The position numbers and the translations under genes were made by a program. DNA of 64,000 bases. Origin: MGBC163016 sp964631345 (GTDB taxonomy: Bacteria > Actinomycetota > Coriobacteriia > Coriobacteriales > Eggerthellaceae). Shown one piece after another: positions 26,991-36,178 of the stretch. Each line of letters opens with the position of its first letter. Within the stretch, counting starts at the first letter, position 1. The DNA lies in assembly GCA_964631345.1 (NCBI GenBank), contig CAZVWE010000009.1:1-64000 (forward strand). Direction: 5' to 3'. A model generated the notes under the pieces. It did no database searches, was not told the DNA's origin, and saw only the letters and a program-made list of their open reading frames with translations.

Positions 26991-27806
26991 TCAAATCTCA
27001 ATTGAAAGGCCATCCATAGCGCATTCGACACGACCGTTGTATTGCTTTAGATAATCAACCAGCTCGGCATATGTTATAGGCTCGTCGTAGTGCATGCACA
27101 TATGAGTCAAATAGATTTTCTTCGCATTAAGCGCAAACCCTTCTTCGATGCATTCTTGTATTGAATGATGGGTTTGCGGTGTCCAGTTATGCAGCCAATA
27201 TGTTGCATCCATTGCAAGTATGTCTACTCCCTTTATTGCATCAGCCGTATCAGATGGTAGAGGTCCTGTATCAGATGCATAAAAGACAGATGTTGTAGGG
27301 GTCTTAATCAAGTATCCATAAGTTCCAGGCGCATGCGTCACTGAAAGTGCTGTGTATTCAACTCCATCAAATACATGTTTATCAAAAGGTTTAAGTTCTG
27401 TGAAATCTAGACAATATGTCATATATGCAAACTCACGTGATATACCATCAATCGTATCTGCTGCGCCAAAAGTTGGAAGGGGGGTGCCGCCTCGTCTGAG
27501 CTGTACTAAATATTCGTATTCTCCAAGACCTCCAATATGATCAAAATGACAGTGAGTGAACAGGATTTCGTCAACTGATTTTATGTTCTCACGAATTAAC
27601 TGATGGCGCGCATCAGGAGGTGTGTCGATAACCACCGTAGATGTAAGTACGTCTTCATCATTAAATCCGCGAATCATGATTCCGCAATCGCCGCGAGCAA
27701 GTTTGGGGTTTTCGCGCGCCTCTGTACATGCAGGACAATCGCAGAAAAACGAAGGGACACCACAACCTGCAGCGGTTCCCATAAATGTAAGCATGTGTTT
27801 CGTCAC
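26991..27806 (-). CDS. Metallo-beta-lactamase-fold hydrolase, PhnP-like
   Basis: It has the zinc motif HCHFDH (HxHxDH), a later H in VTHAP, the SDTG Asp motif and a terminal THMCMH, so the dinuclear metal site is complete. The N-terminal CDCPACTEA cysteines match the structural zinc site of PhnP/PqqB-like phosphodiesterases, which cleave cyclic phosphates such as ribosyl 1,2-cyclic phosphate. No phn genes are nearby, so the substrate is open. The start is uncertain: GTG 27806 with GGAATGGA upstream is preferred; TTG 27824 and ATG 27794 are alternatives. It converges with pheT with one base between stops. Confidence 0.82.
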   Translation of the reverse strand: MTKHMLTFMGTAAGCGVPSFFCDCPACTEARENPKLARGDCGIMIRGFNDEDVLTSTVVIDTPPDARHQLIRENIKSVDEILFTHCHFDHIGGLGEYEYLVQLRRGGTPLPTFGAADTIDGISREFAYMTYCLDFTELKPFDKHVFDGVEYTALSVTHAPGTYGYLIKTPTTSVFYASDTGPLPSDTADAIKGVDILAMDATYWLHNWTPQTHHSIQECIEEGFALNAKKIYLTHMCMHYDEPITYAELVDYLKQYNGRVECAMDGLSIEI

Positions 27807-27824
27807 GTTATTTATCCATTCCAA

Positions 27825-28261
27825 CGTATAAACCGATATTTCAGCATACTTTGAGATACTTTATGTGGGTTTAGTATATATCTGCAAGCGCAATATTTCG
27901 TATTGGTGCATGTGTAATAGGCCTAGTTTCAACTATGGCGTAACTCAAAACCGGGCTAATATCGCCATCCCAAGGAAAAACTGTTAGTTTGTTCGCATCA
28001 AAGGGAGCATCTCGTATAATCCGTCTTTGACGAAATTGTTGCCCTTGCGCAAGCTAAAGGGTTACTATTTCGGCTAAGTAGGCCAGGCTAATCGCATCGC
28101 GGCTGACAAGGCAAAACTTGAGTTGGCTGCGTGTGTTTTTCAGGTCGTGTGCAAAGCACATAGGCTATATGAAAATGCAAGACTGGGCTTAAGGTTATGC
28201 TCCAGCGTGATAGGGGGAAACGCTTCGGGGCATAGTTATCGAGAAGAAGAGGGGAAGGTAG
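27825..28261. other. Long gene-free leader before the Mo-enzyme operon
   Basis: About 440 bases without a supportable gene between divergent transcription units. It should hold promoters for the minus-strand MBL gene and for the Mo-enzyme operon, but no clear -35/-10 pair stands out. The notable item is a two-tier hairpin at 28196-28234: outer stem TATGCTCC/GGGGCATA (one G-U pair) and inner stem AGCG/CGCT. Its last base is 27 bases before the start codon and just ahead of the GAGGGGAAGG ribosome site. Confidence 0.6.
28196..28234 (+). promoter_or_regulatory. Structured hairpin in the leader of the Mo-enzyme operon
   Basis: Outer stem TATGCTCC (28196-28203) with GGGGCATA (28227-28234), inner stem AGCG (28204-28207) with CGCT (28221-28224), apical loop TGATAGGGGGAAA and a TC bulge. 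It may be part of an RNA control element. I could not match it to a known molybdenum-cofactor motif. Confidence 0.4.
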
Positions 28262-31099
28262 ATGACGGAAATCGATATCCATGCCGAGGGAGTCGAGATG
28301 GTGAAGTCGCTTTGCTACTTCTGCCATGCTAACTGCGGCGTTCTTGCATATGTCAAGGATGGCGACGTTATCAAGATCGAAGGCGATCCCGACTACTCCA
28401 ACCAAAGCGGTCTTTGCTGCCGCGGCACGAGCGCACTTTTGCACGTGAACCACCCCGCACGTATCAACCATGTATTAAAACGCGTGGGCGAGAAGGGCGA
28501 AGGTAAGTGGGAGCAGATCGACTACGATCAGGCCATTCAAGAAGTTGCCGACAGACTCAATCAGATTAAAGCAGAAAGCGGAGCTGAAGCTGTTGCTTCT
28601 GCAGGCGGAACCACAAGAACTGATGACTGGGCAAGAAGAAGATGGCTAAATCAGTTTGGAACACCAAATGGCTTCCATAACGCGCTTCTTTGCTGGATTC
28701 CAACATTTATGGCTGAGACATGCATTGCCGGTTGGTCCCCATTCGAAACCGACTTAGGTGGAGCGCGCTGTCTTATTCTTTGGGGCATGAACCCAGGAGC
28801 TTCAACTTTAGGCGGTATGCACGGATACACCGATCTTCACATGAATGGCATGAAGATCATTGTTGTGGATCCAAGATATTCAGAAACTGCGTGTAAAGCA
28901 GACCTCTGGCTTCCTTTGAAACCAGGTTCAGATGCAGCGCTTGCACTTGCGATGATGAATGTAATCATCAGAGAAGGGCTGTATGACTTTGATTTTGTGC
29001 AGACATGGTGTGATGGTTTTGACGAACTTCGTGAGCACATTAAGGATTACACACCTGAATGGGCAGCTCCTATCACATGGCTTTCTCCGGATCAAATCAG
29101 GACTGCTGCACGTATGTATGCAACAAATACTCCAGGATGTATTCAATGGGGATGCACTTGGGATCAGATGGGCCGCGCATCAACCACATCAAGTCACGCG
29201 ATCGCTATCCTTCGTGCTCTTACTGGAAACCTTGATGTTCCAGGCGGAGATGGTATGCCTGGTCCTGCTCTTAACTTCCTTACTGACGAGGAGATGGAGC
29301 TAAATGAGCTTCTTCCAGAGGAGCAGAAGGCAAAACAGATCAGCAAGTTTAAGCTAACAAGCTGGCCTGGATATCAAATCATCTCTGACACCGCTCGTCG
29401 TACTTGGGGAAAGACCCTTCCAACTGAGTGGTTCTGTGAAGCTCATGGTCCAAGCGTATTTAAGGCAATCCTTACAGGCGATCCTTATCAAGTTCGTGCA
29501 CTTATTTGCTGCGCTACTAATCCGATCAACTCTTACGGTGACTCAAAGATGACTCTTGAGGCCATCAAGAAATGTGAATTTCTCGTATGTGTTGAGTACT
29601 GGATGACACCAACTGCACTGTTTGCTGATTATGTCTTCCCAGCAGCAGGTGCTCTTGAAAGGCCAACGATCATTACACACTATGGAGCAACCGACTCACT
29701 CATGGGTGGTTCTCGTGCAATTCAGCCTAAGTATGATCGCCACACAGACATGGTCTTTTGGCGTAAGCTTGGTCTTGCTTGTGGTCAAGATCCTGCAAAC
29801 TGGCCATGGGAGACAGAAGAAGAGGCTTACTACCACATCATGGAGCCTTTGGGTCTTCCGATTTCTAACTATGATGAATTCGTCTCAAACATTCGTATGT
29901 ATTATCCACCGCTACATCAAAGCAAGTTTATTGCACGTGGTGGATTCTGGACTCCATCAGGAAAGGTTGAGCTTAACTCAACGATTCTCCAAGAGCTTGG
30001 ATATCCTGGAATGCCAACTTACATTGGCACTATCGAAAACGAAATCGATACTCCTGAGCTTTTAGAGGAATATCCGCTAACGCTTACTACTGGCGGCGGA
30101 ATTATGCCTTATCACCATTCAGAGCATTTCCAGATGCAGGGTATTCGCTATCTCTATCCAGATCCTTACTTCTCAATTAACCCTCACACTGCAGAAGAAC
30201 TTGAAATCAAGCAAGGCGATTGGTGTTGGATTGAGACACGTCGTGGACGCATTAAGATGCGTGCAGGCGTTGAGCCAATTGTTGCTCCAAATGTTATCTT
30301 CTGCCCGCGTGGCTGGTGGTTCCCAGAGCGTGATGGTTCAGCTGATCTGGACAATCCATTTGGATGTCTGGAGTCAAATGTAAATGTTTTGACTTCAGTT
30401 GATGATGAGCACTGCGACCCAATGGGTGGTTCTTGGGCAAACCGTGGACTTCTTTGCAAAGTTTATAAATGTGGCGAAGTTGATAATGTCTACACCAAAG
30501 AGGATTGCCAGTTCTCAATCCCTGGATCATCAAGTGAGCCTGGAATTACTGTTATGCCGAGTGACCAGAAGCTTGCACGTGAGCCAATTCCGTTTACTCG
30601 CCCTGAGCCTCCTGAGGGAGAAAAGGAAGGCTATGACTGGGTTTGGCAGAACAATACCTACTATCAAAAGGGTACGAACTTCCGTTTAGATGAATCTGGA
30701 TGGCTTATTAATCCACGTACAAATGGATATCATGATGCATACACCGGCTGGCGCTACGATGGTGCACAAGAACTTCTTGTCGATGATGAAACCGGCAAGC
30801 TCTATGACATGGAGCGCAATGAGATTCCAATGAAGCAAGGTGTTCGTGGATATCCTGGACTTGAGACTCCTCCGTTTGAGATGCCTGAGCATTTGAGATG
30901 GAACGTTGAGGCGGGATATGGCATGCTTCCTGATCGTCAGCTGATCTATGATCCCAACAGTGGATGGATGATAGACCCAGACACTGGTGCATATCATGAT
31001 GCATATTATGGATATAAATATGATGCCGAGACTCAGACTCTGGTCGATGAAAACACGGGTAACCGTTTCACTATGACCTACGAGCCAGTCGTCGAGTAA
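28262..31099 (+). CDS. Mo/W-bis-PGD oxidoreductase catalytic subunit with C-terminal OCRE-like repeats
   Basis: A DMSO-reductase-superfamily catalytic subunit. The N-terminal 4Fe-4S site is C18, C21, C25 and C52 or C53 (CYFCHANC ... GLCCRG). Cofactor-binding segments ILWGMNPGAS, VVDPRYSETA, LPLKPGSDAALALAMMNVI and ATNPINSYGD follow. Cys in ALLCWIPTF is the likely Mo/W ligand. There is no Tat signal, so it should act in the cytoplasm. It resembles the acetylene hydratase/catechol dehydroxylase-like branch. Residues from about 785 to 945 are an extra domain with two related repeats (about 811-849 and 899-937) sharing SGW-I-P-T--YHDAY-G--YD---LV-TG. ATG 28262 has GAGGGGAAGG upstream; ATG 28298 is possible. 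It heads an operon with ferredoxin and NrfD subunits. The substrate is unknown. Confidence 0.9.
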   Translation: MTEIDIHAEGVEMVKSLCYFCHANCGVLAYVKDGDVIKIEGDPDYSNQSGLCCRGTSALLHVNHPARINHVLKRVGEKGEGKWEQIDYDQAIQEVADRLNQIKAESGAEAVASAGGTTRTDDWARRRWLNQFGTPNGFHNALLCWIPTFMAETCIAGWSPFETDLGGARCLILWGMNPGASTLGGMHGYTDLHMNGMKIIVVDPRYSETACKADLWLPLKPGSDAALALAMMNVIIREGLYDFDFVQTWCDGFDELREHIKDYTPEWAAPITWLSPDQIRTAARMYATNTPGCIQWGCTWDQMGRASTTSSHAIAILRALTGNLDVPGGDGMPGPALNFLTDEEMELNELLPEEQKAKQISKFKLTSWPGYQIISDTARRTWGKTLPTEWFCEAHGPSVFKAILTGDPYQVRALICCATNPINSYGDSKMTLEAIKKCEFLVCVEYWMTPTALFADYVFPAAGALERPTIITHYGATDSLMGGSRAIQPKYDRHTDMVFWRKLGLACGQDPANWPWETEEEAYYHIMEPLGLPISNYDEFVSNIRMYYPPLHQSKFIARGGFWTPSGKVELNSTILQELGYPGMPTYIGTIENEIDTPELLEEYPLTLTTGGGIMPYHHSEHFQMQGIRYLYPDPYFSINPHTAEELEIKQGDWCWIETRRGRIKMRAGVEPIVAPNVIFCPRGWWFPERDGSADLDNPFGCLESNVNVLTSVDDEHCDPMGGSWANRGLLCKVYKCGEVDNVYTKEDCQFSIPGSSSEPGITVMPSDQKLAREPIPFTRPEPPEGEKEGYDWVWQNNTYYQKGTNFRLDESGWLINPRTNGYHDAYTGWRYDGAQELLVDDETGKLYDMERNEIPMKQGVRGYPGLETPPFEMPEHLRWNVEAGYGMLPDRQLIYDPNSGWMIDPDTGAYHDAYYGYKYDAETQTLVDENTGNRFTMTYEPVVE

Positions 31100-31119
31100 G
31101 CGATTAGGAGGATAGATAA

Positions 31120-31701
31120 ATGACACGATATGTAATGGTCATCGACCAACGTCGTTGCATCGGCTGCCAATCCTGCACTGTCGCTTGCCGTACATGGAAT
31201 GAGCTGCCGTTAGACATTGTTTACAACCCAGTGCTTACAGAAGGTGTTCAAGGCGAGTGGCCACATGTTCATCGCAACTGGCTTCCAACACTTTGTATGC
31301 ATTGCGAAAAACCTGCATGTGTGCCTTGCTGCCCAACGGGTGCAAGCCAACAGGACGAAGATGGAACAGTTTGGATTGAATACGACAAGTGCATGGCCTG
31401 CCTTGCATGCGTAAATGCTTGTCCATATGGCATGCGTGATCAATCCGAGTTGCAGCCTAGACTTCACCGCTATGTTCGTAAATGCACATTCTGTCGCGAC
31501 AGACGTGCAATGGATCCTGGCAAAGAGCCGTACTGCGTGCAAACCTGCCACCAAAAAGCCAGAATATTCGGAGATTTGGATGATCCGGAAAGCGAGGTTT
31601 CAAAGCTTATCAACTCAGGTGAGACCTTTAGATTGCTTGAGGATTTAGGTACAGAACCTCAGATTTATTACATTCCTGACTTGGGAGGTAAGGTGCAATA
31701 A
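31120..31701 (+). CDS. Four-cluster 4Fe-4S ferredoxin subunit (NrfC/DmsB-like)
   Basis: The electron-transfer subunit expected to link the NrfD membrane protein to the Mo/W catalytic subunit. Four cysteine groups are visible: CIGCQSCTVAC, CMHCEKPACVPCCPTGA, CMACLACVNACPYG and CTFCRDRR...CVQTCHQKA, enough for four cubane clusters. The length of 193 residues fits NrfC/DmsB/PhsB proteins. There is no signal peptide, consistent with a cytoplasmic catalytic complex. ATG 31120 has AGGAGG upstream, 20 bases after the catalytic gene; its stop overlaps the next start by one base (TAATG). Confidence 0.93.
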   Translation: MTRYVMVIDQRRCIGCQSCTVACRTWNELPLDIVYNPVLTEGVQGEWPHVHRNWLPTLCMHCEKPACVPCCPTGASQQDEDGTVWIEYDKCMACLACVNACPYGMRDQSELQPRLHRYVRKCTFCRDRRAMDPGKEPYCVQTCHQKARIFGDLDDPESEVSKLINSGETFRLLEDLGTEPQIYYIPDLGGKVQ

Positions 31702-32720
31702 TGAGACATCATTACTGGAAATGGCCAATTCCGACATATCTTTTCTTAGGCGGTCTTGGCGGCGGAATCTTCTGCCTTATCGCAATCCTCTCACTTTGCA
31801 TGCACCCAGATAACCCAGTGGTTCCACTATCTTTGACATGGCCTGGGTTTATTGCAATCGTTTGTCTTGGATTTGGTTGCCTTATGCTTGTGGCCGACCT
31901 TGGACAACCGCTTGTTTTCTACAGAGCATTTGTACGCTCAACAAGCGTTCTTGCTTGGGGTGCAAGACTTTTGACGGTTTGCGTAATTTTTGGATTCTTA
32001 TGGTTTTTAAGCTACATTCCATGGGAATGGTTCTCAGGTCTTGCTGGATGGCTTGCGAATTTCCGCGGACTTAATTTAGCTATTGCTGGAATTTCGGGAA
32101 CATGCATCATGCTCTATACTGGCATTTTCCTATCAACTCTAAAAGCCCACTCTTTCTGGGCAACACCAGCACTTCCTGTGCTCTTTACAGTTTCTGCTCT
32201 TTCTACCGCATGTGCAGCCATTTCACTTTCTATCGGTTGGTGGCCAGCACCTGCAGTATCGTTTACTGGGTCTGAAGCTGCTATTCTTTTAGGACTTGCT
32301 AACTATCAGGTTTCAGAAGGCATAAGCCATATCATCCATGAGCTTGATATCGTGCTTGTGGCTTGCGAAATTGTTGTGCTGCTCGTTATGGTTCTTTCTT
32401 TCCTTGGTTCTGGAAATAAAACCGCTAACAAAGCAGCTCATAGATGGGTACATGGTTCATATGCAGGCTTTTTCTGGGTAGGTATGATTGGTATTGGTCT
32501 ACTAATCCCTGAGCTTTTATACATTGGACTTCCTGGAACTTTAGGTTCTAATGTAATTGCACCAGTACTTGTTCTTTGCGGTGGCCTTCTTCTTCGCTTC
32601 CTTATTGTTCAAAGCGACGATAGAGCGCCTTTGCCAGGTGAGAATGAGTTCTACGAGAAGCTTCCAGACAACGATGCTGAGTTCATGAAAAAATGGACTT
32701 ATGGAGAGAATATTTTCTAA
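31701..32720 (+). CDS. NrfD/PsrC-family membrane subunit
   Basis: A polytopic membrane protein with about nine hydrophobic helices in 339 residues, from TYLFLGGLGGGIFCLIAILS to VLVLCGGLLLRFLIV. YLFLGGLGGG and the following helix pair are typical of NrfD/PsrC/DmsC-type quinone-interacting subunits. It should exchange electrons with menaquinone and pass them to the ferredoxin encoded just before. No haem ligands are needed in this family. The start overlaps the ferredoxin stop by one base, so the three genes 28262-32720 encode one membrane-bound complex. Confidence 0.92.
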   Translation: MRHHYWKWPIPTYLFLGGLGGGIFCLIAILSLCMHPDNPVVPLSLTWPGFIAIVCLGFGCLMLVADLGQPLVFYRAFVRSTSVLAWGARLLTVCVIFGFLWFLSYIPWEWFSGLAGWLANFRGLNLAIAGISGTCIMLYTGIFLSTLKAHSFWATPALPVLFTVSALSTACAAISLSIGWWPAPAVSFTGSEAAILLGLANYQVSEGISHIIHELDIVLVACEIVVLLVMVLSFLGSGNKTANKAAHRWVHGSYAGFFWVGMIGIGLLIPELLYIGLPGTLGSNVIAPVLVLCGGLLLRFLIVQSDDRAPLPGENEFYEKLPDNDAEFMKKWTYGENIF

Positions 32721-32799
32721 GACTTAAATCTAGTTTTGGAATAGCTTATATTGGGAGGGCAGGCATATTATGTCTGTCCTCGTCTTTTAAGGAGATAGC

Positions 32800-33858
32800 T
32801 TGGAACCTTTTACATTTACCGATGCACTGAGTGGAGATACTCTTACATTTGATCTGAACGCCAGCAATGTGTATATGAATGAAAGGGCAGAATCCGATAC
32901 CGCTTTAGATGCTTGTGAGTCTGTGTTTTTCCCAGGGTGTTCATTTATAAATTACGCTATGCCGCTAGTTCAAGCTACGTACAATACCCTTGTTGAGGCG
33001 GGTCAGGTAGATGGAATATCGGTTCTTTGTTGCGGAAAGATTCTAAGCTATGAGCCTGATGGACAAACTATTCGTGATGCCTTTGAAGACACGCTAGTTG
33101 AGAAGCTTATATCTAAAAAAATCAAGAGAATGGTTTGTGCGTGCCCTAATTGTGTAAAGGCGTTACGCGGCGCTTTAGAAAAAAGAGGATTTGCTGATTC
33201 GATTGAAATCATGGTTCTGCCAAAGCTTTTAGCAGACATGGGGTATAAATTGGATTTGGATTCAATATCTAAATTAATGGGATTAGAAGACGGAAAAACC
33301 ATCAAGTTTTGTGTTCATGATTCATGTCCTGATCGTGATTTTGGTGAATTCGCAGATGGACTTCGCGCGCTTATTCCTAAAGGCGGGTGGGTTGACCCTG
33401 AGCATGCAAGAAGGCGCTCCATTTGTTGTGGATCTCTCCCGCGTGCTGCGGGCAAGATTGCGCAAGCTGATAAATGTGCCAAGCTCAATGGGCAAGAGGC
33501 GTGTGCGGTTGATGCTGATGCGATAATCACGGCGTGTTTTAGCTGTACGTTCCAGTTAAATATGGCTCAAGACTTGTTGCCAAGCGTTCATTTTTTGGAA
33601 TGCTTATATTCATGGCGTGTGGATTGGGCATTAGCCCCTCAATGGATGAAGTTCAGGTTTTTGTTCCACGATTCAATAAACTCCGAAGAAGATGGAAGCA
33701 ATCGCAAGTTTGTTGCGCTTTCCGATGATGCGCCATCAACCAAATCTGACGATGCTTTGTGGGAACAAATCGATATAGGAGCTGCTAGTGTAGCGGATCA
33801 AAATGCTGCCCATGAAGCTGCTATTTCAAATGACAACGTAGTTGTTGTAGAAGAGTAG
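32800..33858 (+). CDS. CCG-domain (HdrB/GlpC-like) protein
   Basis: Two cysteine-rich CCG domains like those of heterodisulfide reductase HdrB, which bind noncubane clusters or zinc. The first is C47 (FFPGC), C77-C78 (LCCGK) and C115/C118 (CACPNC); the second has CVHDSC, SICCGSLPR and ACFSC. The GlpC/LutA-type N-terminal ferredoxin domain is absent; instead there is a 40-residue leader and a 50-residue acidic tail. The protein may take electrons from the ferredoxin/NrfD module or reduce a disulfide- or thiol-containing partner. The start is TTG 32800 with AAGGAGA upstream, 80 bases after nrfD-like. Confidence 0.88.
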   Translation: MEPFTFTDALSGDTLTFDLNASNVYMNERAESDTALDACESVFFPGCSFINYAMPLVQATYNTLVEAGQVDGISVLCCGKILSYEPDGQTIRDAFEDTLVEKLISKKIKRMVCACPNCVKALRGALEKRGFADSIEIMVLPKLLADMGYKLDLDSISKLMGLEDGKTIKFCVHDSCPDRDFGEFADGLRALIPKGGWVDPEHARRRSICCGSLPRAAGKIAQADKCAKLNGQEACAVDADAIITACFSCTFQLNMAQDLLPSVHFLECLYSWRVDWALAPQWMKFRFLFHDSINSEEDGSNRKFVALSDDAPSTKSDDALWEQIDIGAASVADQNAAHEAAISNDNVVVVEE

Positions 33859-33880
33859 AAAAACATGATAAACAGTAAGT

Positions 33881-36145
33881 ATGGAATGCGACATGATTGA
33901 AAAGATTAAGACGAATTGCCATTTCTGCGGCTATCTTTGTGGCCTGTGTGCTGATGTCGAAAATGGAAGAGTTGTAGCACTTGAACCTGATCCTAGTAGA
34001 TACCCATATGATGAGCGCATTTTGGCAGGTTGTAGGCGTTGGAAAATGAATCTTTGCGTTCTAGATGGGGATGATCGTATAAATTTCCCCTTAAAGCGTA
34101 CAGGTAAACGTGGCGAAGGTAAGTGGGAGCGCATCGCTTGGGATGATGCATTAAATGAGATCGCGCAAAAGCTTACTGATTTGAAAAATCAGTATGGAAG
34201 CGGAACGCTTGCGTCAATGATTGGCGGCCCTCATACATCTTTTTGGCCACTTCATAAGTTTATGTCTCTTTTTGGATCGCCCAATAACATGGGGATAGGT
34301 CAAATATGTTGGAACCCTCGTATATGGTGTGACGCAATTACATTTGGATGGACCATAGAGCCCGATATTTCACCTGAGACAAAATGTATCCTAATATGGG
34401 GCACCAATCCTTCCGAGTCTGATAATTCTGTCTTTTGGAGAGAGCTCATTAGACGTTCTAAAGATGATGCGACGAAATTTATTGTTGTTGACCCGAGGTA
34501 TACAAAAACTGCTAGGTTGGCAGATATTTGGGTGCCTATAAAACCAGGGACAGATGTCACATTTGCACTTTCGGTATTACATGTAATCATTGCTGAAAAG
34601 CTGTATGACGAAGATTTTGTGCAGACATGGTGTTATGGCTTTGATGGATTGCGTGAACATGTAAAGAAGTATCCACCAAAGCTTGCTGCCGAAGTCTGTG
34701 GAATAGATGAGGCGCTTATCTATGATGTTGCGCGAACCTATGCAGCAGGTCCTTCTGCAATTGTGTCAGGACGCGGAATAGATCAGATCGGTCGCAATGT
34801 TTTGCCTAGTCATCAGGCAAGGTGTGCGATGATCGCGATAACTGGAAACCTGGATAGACCAGGGGGTTCAGTTATTCTTGAAGAAAGCGATTTTGTGCCG
34901 GAACTGGATCTTGAATGTACCTACGATAATTTTGATGAACTTTCTCGCTTAAGTCTAAATACTGGGATTACAAATTTACAAAGCTATGATGGATACTCTA
35001 AGGTTTCTGAATATACGAAAAAACTTAAGCGCCATCTTCCAGCAAGATACTTAACATCAGCTCACCCTGATCTTGCCTTACATGCAATGGAGATGGGGGA
35101 TCCTTATCCTATTCGCGCATTGATCGTTGAAGCAACAAATCCACTTTTAACATATGCGGATACCCATAGAGTGTATAACGCGCTTATGGGTTTGGATTTA
35201 TTGGTTGTACTTGATTACTACATGACGCCTACAGCTGCTATTGCTGATTATGTGCTTCCATCTGCTGGGGCTATCGAAAGGTCGACTTTCCAAGCGCATG
35301 GTGGGGTCGCAAATATGGCATATGGTGGACAGAAGGCAGTTGATCCATATTATGAGCGCAAAAGCGACTATGAGATATTTAGAGAGCTGGGGTGTCGCTT
35401 AGGACAGGAGACAGAGTGGACAGATGAAACTTTTGAAGATGCGATTGCGTCCACTTTAGAGCCTACTGGCATGAGTTTTGATGAATACGTAGAGACTGGT
35501 GCCTATTCAAAATCTTCCGGGTATTATAAACATTTGATGTTGAAGACAGATGGCACACCTTGTGGTTTTGGTACAAATACCGGAAAAGTTGAACTTGAAA
35601 GCACTGTTTTGGAATCGCTTGGTGGATGTGGATTTGCATATCCTGCAGAAAATAGACATCTTTGTTCAGAGGACTTCATAAGAAACCATGAAAAAGATGG
35701 TTGGACGCATATGGATATGATCACAGGTGCTAGAAAGCAGCCTTATAACGCATCAATGTATTTTAATAACGTTGACTTTAGAAAGTTTTATCCAGCTCCA
35801 CTAGTTGAGATGAGTGAAAGCACCGCGTTATCTCTTGGGCTTAACGAAGGTGATACAGCAGAATTAGCAACAGATCAAGGACACGCATTTTTTAAGGTGG
35901 CAATTGACAAAATGCGTGATGATCTTTTGCACGTTGATTATGGTTGGTGGCATCCAGAACGGGATGTTTCAGATGATGCACTAGGTGGAATTTTCGAAAG
36001 CAATGTTAATCTACTGACATCGTGTTCTCTGGATCAGTCAGAGCCAATGATTGGTACTTGGTCTTACAATGCGCTTGATTGTATGATTCGAAAATCTGAT
36101 AGATTACTTTCATGGGATACTGAATTTAGCGAGAATAGCAAATAA
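33881..36145 (+). CDS. Second Mo/W-bis-PGD oxidoreductase catalytic subunit
   Basis: A DMSO-reductase-superfamily enzyme of 754 residues, related to but shorter than the first: it lacks the C-terminal aromatic repeats. The 4Fe-4S site is C13, C16, C20 and C51 (CHFCGYLC ... AGCRRW). Cofactor segments include ILIWGTNPSESD, VVDPRYTKTA, VPIKPGTDVTFAL and EATNPLLTYADTH; Cys in IGQICWNPR is the probable metal ligand, at the place where the first enzyme has LLCWIP. There is no Tat signal. GKVELE near the C-terminus opens the last cofactor-binding domain (HVDYGWWHPERD). ATG 33881 or 33893 may be used. Two different catalytic subunits in one operon with a single ferredoxin/NrfD set is notable. Confidence 0.9.
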   Translation: MECDMIEKIKTNCHFCGYLCGLCADVENGRVVALEPDPSRYPYDERILAGCRRWKMNLCVLDGDDRINFPLKRTGKRGEGKWERIAWDDALNEIAQKLTDLKNQYGSGTLASMIGGPHTSFWPLHKFMSLFGSPNNMGIGQICWNPRIWCDAITFGWTIEPDISPETKCILIWGTNPSESDNSVFWRELIRRSKDDATKFIVVDPRYTKTARLADIWVPIKPGTDVTFALSVLHVIIAEKLYDEDFVQTWCYGFDGLREHVKKYPPKLAAEVCGIDEALIYDVARTYAAGPSAIVSGRGIDQIGRNVLPSHQARCAMIAITGNLDRPGGSVILEESDFVPELDLECTYDNFDELSRLSLNTGITNLQSYDGYSKVSEYTKKLKRHLPARYLTSAHPDLALHAMEMGDPYPIRALIVEATNPLLTYADTHRVYNALMGLDLLVVLDYYMTPTAAIADYVLPSAGAIERSTFQAHGGVANMAYGGQKAVDPYYERKSDYEIFRELGCRLGQETEWTDETFEDAIASTLEPTGMSFDEYVETGAYSKSSGYYKHLMLKTDGTPCGFGTNTGKVELESTVLESLGGCGFAYPAENRHLCSEDFIRNHEKDGWTHMDMITGARKQPYNASMYFNNVDFRKFYPAPLVEMSESTALSLGLNEGDTAELATDQGHAFFKVAIDKMRDDLLHVDYGWWHPERDVSDDALGGIFESNVNLLTSCSLDQSEPMIGTWSYNALDCMIRKSDRLLSWDTEFSENSK

Positions 36146-36178
36146 AAAACTGCAAAGACTATAAGTGAAAGGGTATAT

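Noticed and set aside
27825..28261. Known molybdenum-cofactor riboswitch
   Set aside because: The leader has a hairpin, but I could not identify the conserved core of the Moco motif, so the named class is not claimed.
28088..28471. Minus-strand 127-codon frame in the leader and first Mo gene
   Set aside because: It overlaps the conserved cluster-binding region of the Mo enzyme on the other strand and has no recognisable domain or ribosome site.
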